A stretch of 64,000 bases of DNA. Origin: Paracoccus sp. Z118. GTDB taxonomy: Bacteria > Pseudomonadota > Alphaproteobacteria > Rhodobacterales > Rhodobacteraceae. The notes beneath the pieces were generated by a model, which saw only the letters and a program-made list of their open reading frames with translations, made no database searches and had not been told where the DNA came from. The stretch is taken from the NCBI RefSeq assembly GCF_019061185.1, contig NZ_JAHQZU010000006.1, positions 1-64,000 of the forward strand, written 5' to 3'. The position numbers and the translations under genes are program-made. Shown here piece by piece: positions 58,444 through 64,000 of the stretch; position 1 is the first letter of the stretch; every line of letters starts with the position of its first letter.

Positions 58444-60072
58444 TTGAGTTGCGCGAGCCTTGTCCTGCGCAACGGGCGCGTCTGGGCGGGCTATGGCCTG
58501 CCGGTGGCGCAGGCCGTCGCGATCCACGGGGACCGGATTCTCGCCACGGGGACGGATGAGCAGATCGCCGGTCTGATCGGTCCCGCCACGAAGGTCGTGG
58601 ACCTGAACGGGCGGTTCGCCATGCCGGGGCTGAACGACGCGCATCTGCACCTGATCTCGACCGGCCTGATCCGCAAATGGGTGGACGGGACCGCGCAGGC
58701 GGCGCCGACACGCGAGGCGCTTTACGCCGCGCTGCGGGCACGGGCCGAAAAGACGCCCAAGGGCGGCTGGATCCTGTCGCGCGGGTTCGACCAGACCCGC
58801 TATCCCGACGGGCGGATGCCCACCGCGCAGGAACTCGACGCGGCGGTGCCGGATCATCCGGTGATGGTGGTCCGCGCCTGCGGCCATGTCGCGGTCGCGA
58901 ACTCGGCCGCGCTGGCGCTGGCCGGGATCACCCACGACACACCCGACCCGGACGGCGGCGTGATCGGGCGCGAGGGCGGGCGGCTGACCGGCCTCGTCGC
59001 CGAGAACGCGCAGGATGCGCTGCGCGCGGCCCGCCCGACGCCGACGCTCGATGACATCATCGACGGCATCGAGGCGGGCGGGCGGCATCTGATCGAATAC
59101 GGCATCACCTCCTGCATGGACGCCGCCACGGGCCAGATCGACGGCATGACCGAGATCCGCGCCTACCACCTCGCGCAACTGCGCGGGCGGCTGCCGGTCC
59201 GGGTCTGGGCGACGCTGCTGGGCGATCCCGGCTCGTCCATCGTCGAGCCGTGCCATGAAGTCGGGCTCGTCACCGGGGTCGGCAACGACATGTTCCGCAT
59301 CGGCGGGGTCAAGATTTTCACCGACGGCTCGGCCGGGGGCCGCACCGCGTGGATGAGCCAGCCCTATACCGGCCAGCCCGAGAATTTCGGCGTGCGGATG
59401 CTGCCCGACGAGCGGCTGTTCGACCTCGTGGACCGCTATCACGCCATGGGCTACACGATGGTCTGCCACGGCATCGGCGACGCGGCCATCGACCAGCTGG
59501 TCCGCGCCTATGAGCGGGTGCGCAAGGCCGATCCCGGCCACACCCGCCGCCACCGGATCGAGCATTGCGGCTTCACCAGCGACGACCTGAACCGGCGCAT
59601 GATCGCCGCCGGCATCCTGCCCGCGCCGCAGCAGGTCTTCCTGCACGACTTCGGCGACGGCTATGCCTCGGTGCTCGGCACCGAACGGGCGGCGGACAGC
59701 TATCCCATCGGCACGTGGGACCGGCTGGGAATCAAACCCTCGACCGGCAGCGACTCGCCGGTCTGCTCGCCCGATCCGTTCCCCAACATCCACAACATGC
59801 TGACCCGCAAGACGATCAAGGGCACCGTGCTGGGCGAGGCCGAGCGCCTGACGCCCGAGGCGGCGCTGCGCGCCTATACCGAGCATGGCGCATGGTCCAC
59901 GGGCGACGAGGCGGTCAAGGGCCGGTTGCTGCCGGGAATGCTGGCCGACATCGCGGTCTTTTCGCGCGACCTGCTGAGCGCCGATCCCGAGGACATCCTG
60001 CACGACACGCGCTGCGAGATGACGGTCCTCGGCGGGCGCGTCGTCCACGACCGGCTGGAAGGGAGGGTCTGA
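58444..60072 (+). CDS. YtcJ-like metal-dependent amidohydrolase
   Basis: A protein of about 542 aa; the coding frame has no early ATG. TTG at 58444 (8 bases after AAGGGAAG) or at 58435 are both possible, so the start is uncertain. Metal motif: MPGLNDAHLHLI; others are VRACGHVAVANSAALALAG, VGGVKIFTDGSAGGRTAW (carboxylated-Lys-like position), VCHGIGDAAID, RHRIEHCGF and STGSDSPVCSPDPF. These match the amidohydrolase_3/YtcJ family, which cleaves amides such as N-substituted formamides. It is 72 bases upstream of the ABC transporter binding protein, so the transported compound is its likely substrate. Confidence 0.85.
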   Translation: MSCASLVLRNGRVWAGYGLPVAQAVAIHGDRILATGTDEQIAGLIGPATKVVDLNGRFAMPGLNDAHLHLISTGLIRKWVDGTAQAAPTREALYAALRARAEKTPKGGWILSRGFDQTRYPDGRMPTAQELDAAVPDHPVMVVRACGHVAVANSAALALAGITHDTPDPDGGVIGREGGRLTGLVAENAQDALRAARPTPTLDDIIDGIEAGGRHLIEYGITSCMDAATGQIDGMTEIRAYHLAQLRGRLPVRVWATLLGDPGSSIVEPCHEVGLVTGVGNDMFRIGGVKIFTDGSAGGRTAWMSQPYTGQPENFGVRMLPDERLFDLVDRYHAMGYTMVCHGIGDAAIDQLVRAYERVRKADPGHTRRHRIEHCGFTSDDLNRRMIAAGILPAPQQVFLHDFGDGYASVLGTERAADSYPIGTWDRLGIKPSTGSDSPVCSPDPFPNIHNMLTRKTIKGTVLGEAERLTPEAALRAYTEHGAWSTGDEAVKGRLLPGMLADIAVFSRDLLSADPEDILHDTRCEMTVLGGRVVHDRLEGRV

Positions 60073-60144
60073 CCCCGAAGCCCGCCCAGAAAGCCAACGA
60101 ACAATCAACGAAGGCGGAAACAGCCTTCATTCAGGGAGAACAAG

Positions 60145-61737
60145 ATGCTGACCAGACTGAGCCTGATGGCCGCCCTGACGCTTGCCACGGCAACGTCGGC
60201 CCTCGCACAGGCCGAGACGCCGCAGCAGGGCGGCAAGTTCGTCTTCATGGCGCCCTATGCGTCGTCGATCACCTCGCTCGACATCACCGCGCCTCCGCAC
60301 ACGCAGGATGAAATCGTCGCCTCGGCCATCAACCGCTCGCTCTACAGCTGGAACGTCGAGGAGGGGAAACCACAGCTCGAACTGGCGGAATCGGTCGAGC
60401 GGTCGGAGGACGGCAAGACCTACACCTACAAGCTGCGCGAGGCGACGTTCCACAACGGCGCGCCCTTCACCGCCGACGACGTGCTCTACAGCTACAACCG
60501 GCTGGCCGATCCGGCCAAGGCGCTGACGGGCGCCGAGAAGGTGCTGGGCATCGCCGGCGCGGCGGAGTTCCAGGCGGGCACGGCGGACCATCTGTCCGGC
60601 CTGCGCAAGATCGACGACCGCACGATCGAGATCACGATGACCGACCTGACCGACCCCGGCTGGTCGCTGATGTCGAACTTCGCCCCGATCTACAGCAAGG
60701 ACTACCCCGAGGAGCAGCTTGCCAGCCAGCCCATGGGCCTCGGCCCGTTCAAGCTGGCGAACTACATCCCCGGCGCGCGGGTCGAGTTGGAGCGGTTCGA
60801 GGACTTCTACGAGGAGGGCAAGCCCCATCTCGACCGGCTGGACATCATGCTGATGGGCGAGGCGGCGGCCCGCGACGTGGCCTTCCGCAACGGCGAGATC
60901 GACGCCAGCATCCTCGGCCCGGTGCAGTACGAGGCGTATCGCGCCGAGCCGCAGCTTGCCGACCACATCCTCGAAGTGGCCGAGGTCTATACCCGCAACA
61001 TCGGCTTCAACCCCAATGTCGAGGCATTCCAGGACAAGCGCGTCCGGCAGGCGATCAACCATGCGATCGACAAGGACCTGATCGTGTCGCGGCTGCTCAA
61101 GGACAAGGCGTTCCCCGCCGTGTCGTGGCTGCCGGTCTCGTCCCCCGCCTTCGACCAGACGGCAGAGCCCTATGCCTTCGACCCCGACCGGGCCAAGGAG
61201 CTGCTGACCGAGGCGGGCTATGGCGACGGCCTGAGCTTCTCGGTCACGGCGACGCCGAACGAAAGCTGGGGCGTGCCGATCGTCGAGGCGATCATCCCGA
61301 TGCTGGCCCGCGTCGGCGTGACCGTCACCGCCGATCCGGTCGAAGGCTCGGTGCTGAGCGACAAGATCCTGTCCGACAACTTCCAGGCCTTTATCTGGTC
61401 GAACTCCTCCGGGCCGGACCCGCTGACCTATCTGCGCTGCTTCCACTCGGCCACGCCGCAATCGGCCTGCAACTACGTCAAGTTCTCGAACCCCGAATTC
61501 GACGCCCTGCTGGACCAGGCGGGGGCCGAAGCCGATCCGGCAGCGCAGCTTGAGCTGCTGAAGCAGGCCAACAACCTGCTGCAGGAAGAAGCGCCGCTGT
61601 GGTTCTTCAACTACAACAAGGCGGTGATGGCCTATCAACCGTGGGTCCACGGGCTGAAGCCGAACGCGGTCGAACTGGCGATCCAGGATTACGAGGACAT
61701 CTGGATCGACGACAGCGCCCCCGCCTCGCGGAAGTGA
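60145..61737 (+). CDS. ABC transporter substrate-binding protein, peptide/nickel (SBP_bac_5) family
   Basis: A 530-aa periplasmic protein from ATG 60145, AGGGAGAA 6 bases upstream. MLTRLSLMAALTLATATSAL is a signal peptide with probable cleavage after LAQA. The SBP_bac_5 pattern follows: LDITAPPHTQDEIVASAINR, the motif AEFQAGTADHLSGLRKIDD, LLGPVQYEAY and VRQAINHAIDKDLIV. It binds oligopeptide-like or other amide substrates. It is followed by two permeases and an ATPase in the same direction. Confidence 0.92.
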   Translation: MLTRLSLMAALTLATATSALAQAETPQQGGKFVFMAPYASSITSLDITAPPHTQDEIVASAINRSLYSWNVEEGKPQLELAESVERSEDGKTYTYKLREATFHNGAPFTADDVLYSYNRLADPAKALTGAEKVLGIAGAAEFQAGTADHLSGLRKIDDRTIEITMTDLTDPGWSLMSNFAPIYSKDYPEEQLASQPMGLGPFKLANYIPGARVELERFEDFYEEGKPHLDRLDIMLMGEAAARDVAFRNGEIDASILGPVQYEAYRAEPQLADHILEVAEVYTRNIGFNPNVEAFQDKRVRQAINHAIDKDLIVSRLLKDKAFPAVSWLPVSSPAFDQTAEPYAFDPDRAKELLTEAGYGDGLSFSVTATPNESWGVPIVEAIIPMLARVGVTVTADPVEGSVLSDKILSDNFQAFIWSNSSGPDPLTYLRCFHSATPQSACNYVKFSNPEFDALLDQAGAEADPAAQLELLKQANNLLQEEAPLWFFNYNKAVMAYQPWVHGLKPNAVELAIQDYEDIWIDDSAPASRK

Positions 61738-61802
61738 CCGAACCCGCGCGGGGGCCGCACACCGGCCCCCGCCGCCTCGCAAGCAGGAGGGACTGACCGC
61801 CC

Positions 61803-62738
61803 ATGATCGGCTTCATCGTCCGCAGGACCTTGCAGATGATCCCGACGATCCTCGCGGTCGTTCTCATCATCTTCTTCATCTTCAGCGTCGTTCCCGGCAG
61901 CTTCCTGACCAGCCTGATGGCCGAGGGCCGGAACATGACGAACGCCGACACGCTGGCGCATCTGAACGAGCAGTTCGGGCTGAACGATCCGGTGCCGGTG
62001 CGGCTGTGGAACTACGTCACCGGCCTGCTGCAATTCGACCTCGGCATTTCCTACCGCACGCGTGAGCCGGTGACTTCGGTGCTGGCGCCGCGGCTGTGGC
62101 CGTCGGTGCAGCTAGCGCTGGCAGCGATGACCTTCGCCGCCGTGGTCGGCATTCCGCTGGGCTTTCTGGCCGCGCTGCGGCCCGGCAGCCTGTTCGACGG
62201 GGTGACGATGGTCACCGCCGTCTCGGGCCTGTCGGTGCCCGAGTTCTGGCTGGGCCTGCTGCTGATGTATGTGTTCGCGCTGCAACTGGGCTGGCTGCCG
62301 AGCTTCGGCTATCAGCCCGGCAGCCTGCGCCACCTGATCCTGCCGGCCATCGCGCTTGGGGTGTCGCCCATGGCGTTGCTGGCGCGCACCACGCGGGCGG
62401 GCGTGCTGGACGTGATGAACGCCGATTTCGTCCGCACCGCCCGCGCCAAGGGCGTCAGCGAGCCGCGGCTGGTGCGCGCGCACATCACCCGCAACGTGCT
62501 GGTGCTGGTGTTGACGACCATGGGGCTGCAGATCGGCTCGCTCATGGGGCAGGCGATCGTGATCGAGAAGCTGTTCTCGTGGCCCGGCATCGGCTCGCTG
62601 CTGGTGGACAGCGTGGCGGCCCGCGATATTCCCGTGGTGCAAGGCGCGGTGCTGGTGATCGTGCTGTGGTTCCTCATCATCAACATGCTGGTCGATCTCG
62701 CCTATGCGCTGATCGACCCGCGCATCAAGGTGGCCTGA
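61803..62738 (+). CDS. dppB: ABC transporter permease, DppB type
   Basis: A 311-aa permease, MIGFIVRRTLQMIPTILAVV, with six membrane helices. The DppB N-terminal periplasmic loop motif (LNEQFGLNDPVPVRLWNYV) and the cytoplasmic EAA loop (NADFVRTARAKGVSEPRLVR) are present. It pairs with the DppC-type protein, whose gene starts 3 bases after its stop. The name reflects family, not a proven dipeptide substrate. Confidence 0.92.
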   Translation: MIGFIVRRTLQMIPTILAVVLIIFFIFSVVPGSFLTSLMAEGRNMTNADTLAHLNEQFGLNDPVPVRLWNYVTGLLQFDLGISYRTREPVTSVLAPRLWPSVQLALAAMTFAAVVGIPLGFLAALRPGSLFDGVTMVTAVSGLSVPEFWLGLLLMYVFALQLGWLPSFGYQPGSLRHLILPAIALGVSPMALLARTTRAGVLDVMNADFVRTARAKGVSEPRLVRAHITRNVLVLVLTTMGLQIGSLMGQAIVIEKLFSWPGIGSLLVDSVAARDIPVVQGAVLVIVLWFLIINMLVDLAYALIDPRIKVA

Positions 62739-62741
62739 GCG

Positions 62742-63578
62742 ATGCGGTTCAACTTCGTCTTCGGGCTGACGCTCGTCACCATCGTCGTGCTTGGCGCGAT
62801 CTTCGCGCCGCTGCTGGCGCCGTTCCATCCGATCATGGACGCCGACCTCATGTCGTCGCAGCTTCCGCCCGACGGGGTGCATCTGATGGGCACCGACAAT
62901 CAGGGCCGGGACGTGCTGTCGCGGGTGCTCTACGGGGCGCGGGTGTCGCTGATGGTGGGGGTGGTCTCGCAGATCATCAACTCGACCATCGGGGCGGCGC
63001 TGGGGATCTCGGCCGGGTATTTCGGCGGCCGCTGGGACGATTTCGTCAACGGGCTGACCAACGTCATGCTGGCGATCCCGTCGCTGGTCTTCGCGCTGGC
63101 GATCATGGCGGTGCTGGGGCCGGGCCTGCCCAGCCTGCTGATCGCGCTGGGGCTGACCAACTGGTCCTGGACCTGCCGCATCGCCCGCAGCTCCACCCTG
63201 TCGCTGAAATCGCAAAGCTTCGTGCTGGCGGCCAAGTCGGCGGGGTTCGGCGACTGGAACATCATGCGCACCCAGATCCTGCCCAACATCGTCGGCCCGC
63301 TGCTGGTGATCGGCACGCTCGGCATCGGCAGCGCCGTGCTGGCCGAGGCGGCGCTGTCCTTCCTCGGCATCGGCATCCGCCCGCCGACGCCAAGCTGGGG
63401 CAACATGCTGACCGACGCCCGCGAGCTGCTGCGCTCGGCCCCCTGGGCGGCGATCTTCCCCGGCCTTGCGATCTTCGCGACGGTGCTGGGATTCAACCTG
63501 CTGGGCGACGGGCTGCGCGACATGCTGGACCCGCATATGCGGACCGCACGGGGCGATGCGGGGGCGGCGCGGGCATGA
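62742..63578 (+). CDS. dppC: ABC transporter permease, DppC type
   Basis: A 278-aa permease, MRFNFVFGLTLVTIVVLGAI. The DppC signatures are PDGVHLMGTDNQGRDVLSRV, the EAA loop SFVLAAKSAGFGDWNIMRTQ, and the ending PSWGNMLTDARELLRSAPWA, LGFNLLGDGLRDMLDP. It forms the channel with the DppB-type subunit. Its TGA overlaps the ATG of the ATPase gene. Confidence 0.93.
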   Translation: MRFNFVFGLTLVTIVVLGAIFAPLLAPFHPIMDADLMSSQLPPDGVHLMGTDNQGRDVLSRVLYGARVSLMVGVVSQIINSTIGAALGISAGYFGGRWDDFVNGLTNVMLAIPSLVFALAIMAVLGPGLPSLLIALGLTNWSWTCRIARSSTLSLKSQSFVLAAKSAGFGDWNIMRTQILPNIVGPLLVIGTLGIGSAVLAEAALSFLGIGIRPPTPSWGNMLTDARELLRSAPWAAIFPGLAIFATVLGFNLLGDGLRDMLDPHMRTARGDAGAARA

Positions 63579-64000
63579 GCAATCCCGATCCCCTCCTCTC
63601 GGTCCGCGACCTGCGCGTGAAACTGGGCCGCCATGGCGCGCATATCCTGCACGGCATCAGCCTCGACATCCTGCCGGGCGAGACCTACGGCCTCGTCGGC
63701 GAATCCGGCAGCGGCAAAAGCGTCACCGGTCTGTCGATCATGGGGCTGCTGAAGCGGCCGCTGAACGTCGCGGGCGGGTCGATCCATTATCAGGACCAGA
63801 ACCTCCTGAAGCTCTCGCGCCGCGCCCGCCGCGATCTGCGCGGCGACCGGATTGCGATGATCTTTCAGGAGCCGATGACGGCGCTGAACCCGGTCGTGTC
63901 GATCGGTAACCAGATCGCCGAGATGTTCGTGATCCATCGCGGCATGGGTTGGACCGAGGCGCGGTTGCGCGCGGTCGAGGCGCTGGACAGCGTGCAGGTG
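63575..64000 (+). CDS. dppD: ABC transporter ATP-binding protein, DppD type (runs off the window)
   Basis: 142 codons of an ATPase are visible, starting MSNPDPLLSVRDLRVKLGRH. Walker A is GLVGESGSGKSVTGLS. The Q-loop (AMIFQEPMTALNPVVSIG) is typical of the OppD/DppD group. The signature, Walker B and the C-terminal oligopeptide domain lie past the right edge. It powers the two permeases before it. Confidence 0.92.
   Translation, partial: MSNPDPLLSVRDLRVKLGRHGAHILHGISLDILPGETYGLVGESGSGKSVTGLSIMGLLKRPLNVAGGSIHYQDQNLLKLSRRARRDLRGDRIAMIFQEPMTALNPVVSIGNQIAEMFVIHRGMGWTEARLRAVEALDSVQV

Noticed and set aside
1-64000. CRISPR array, retron, or tRNA attachment site of the prophage
   Set aside because: No regularly spaced repeats, reverse transcriptase or tRNA-like sequence were found. 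The prophage ends cannot be defined from this window.

Overview
The window is GC-rich DNA with short intergenic gaps. Its gene content (gene-transfer-agent-like tail genes, TRAP transporters, BKACE and acyl-CoA dehydrogenase catabolic genes) suggests an alphaproteobacterium, most likely a member of Rhodobacteraceae such as Paracoccus. No rRNA, tRNA or CRISPR array was recognised.

Region 1 (1-26.1 kb) is the late half of a siphovirus-like prophage reading left to right. It starts with nested IS scars (IS5 end in IS110, IS110 in a small phage gene). Then come small and large terminase, gpW-like joiner, portal, a protease-capsid fusion, decoration protein, head-tail joiners, tail completion, tail tube, tail assembly chaperone with a -1 frameshift site, tape measure, a GTA gp12-gp15-like baseplate block, fibres including a SPRY-domain protein, and an M15 endolysin. 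Three antiparallel cargo inserts interrupt the module: a large dynamin-like GTPase, a GIY-YIG protein and a VapBC-type pair. Two tail genes carry apparent 1-nt indels. No integrase or repressor is in the window, so any early region lies off the left edge or is lost.

Region 2 (26.2-35.4 kb) is an accessory island. A minus-strand run holds an unknown 267-aa protein, a cytosolic TPR-trypsin protease, a cytosolic coiled-coil/amidase_3 protein and a membrane protein with a Rossmann/TIR-like tail. A divergent DUF4071-like (TRAFs-binding) protein and a second membrane/TIR-like protein flank it. This looks like an uncharacterised conflict (abortive defence) system. The island ends in a recombination scar made of an IS110 crumb, an unknown truncated gene, a helicase fragment and a truncated old yellow enzyme.

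Region 3 (36.2-49.1 kb) is catabolic. A FadR-type regulator with a perfect operator precedes an SDR, an acyl-CoA dehydrogenase and an APH-like kinase, a set resembling 4-hydroxy-acid (levulinate/ACAD10-11) pathways. Next is a six-gene minus operon (TRAP dctPQM, SDR, HisD-like dehydrogenase, SDR) with a perfect CRP-type site, divergent from a GntR regulator, a carnitine-dehydrogenase-like enzyme and a BKACE enzyme.

Region 4 (49.1-64 kb) holds IS5 relics, an S58 and an M55 aminopeptidase, an HtrA protease, an SDR, a kinase fragment, a DEAD-box helicase, a RutG/UraA-like permease, and an operon of a YtcJ-like amidohydrolase with a dipeptide-type ABC transporter that runs off the right edge.
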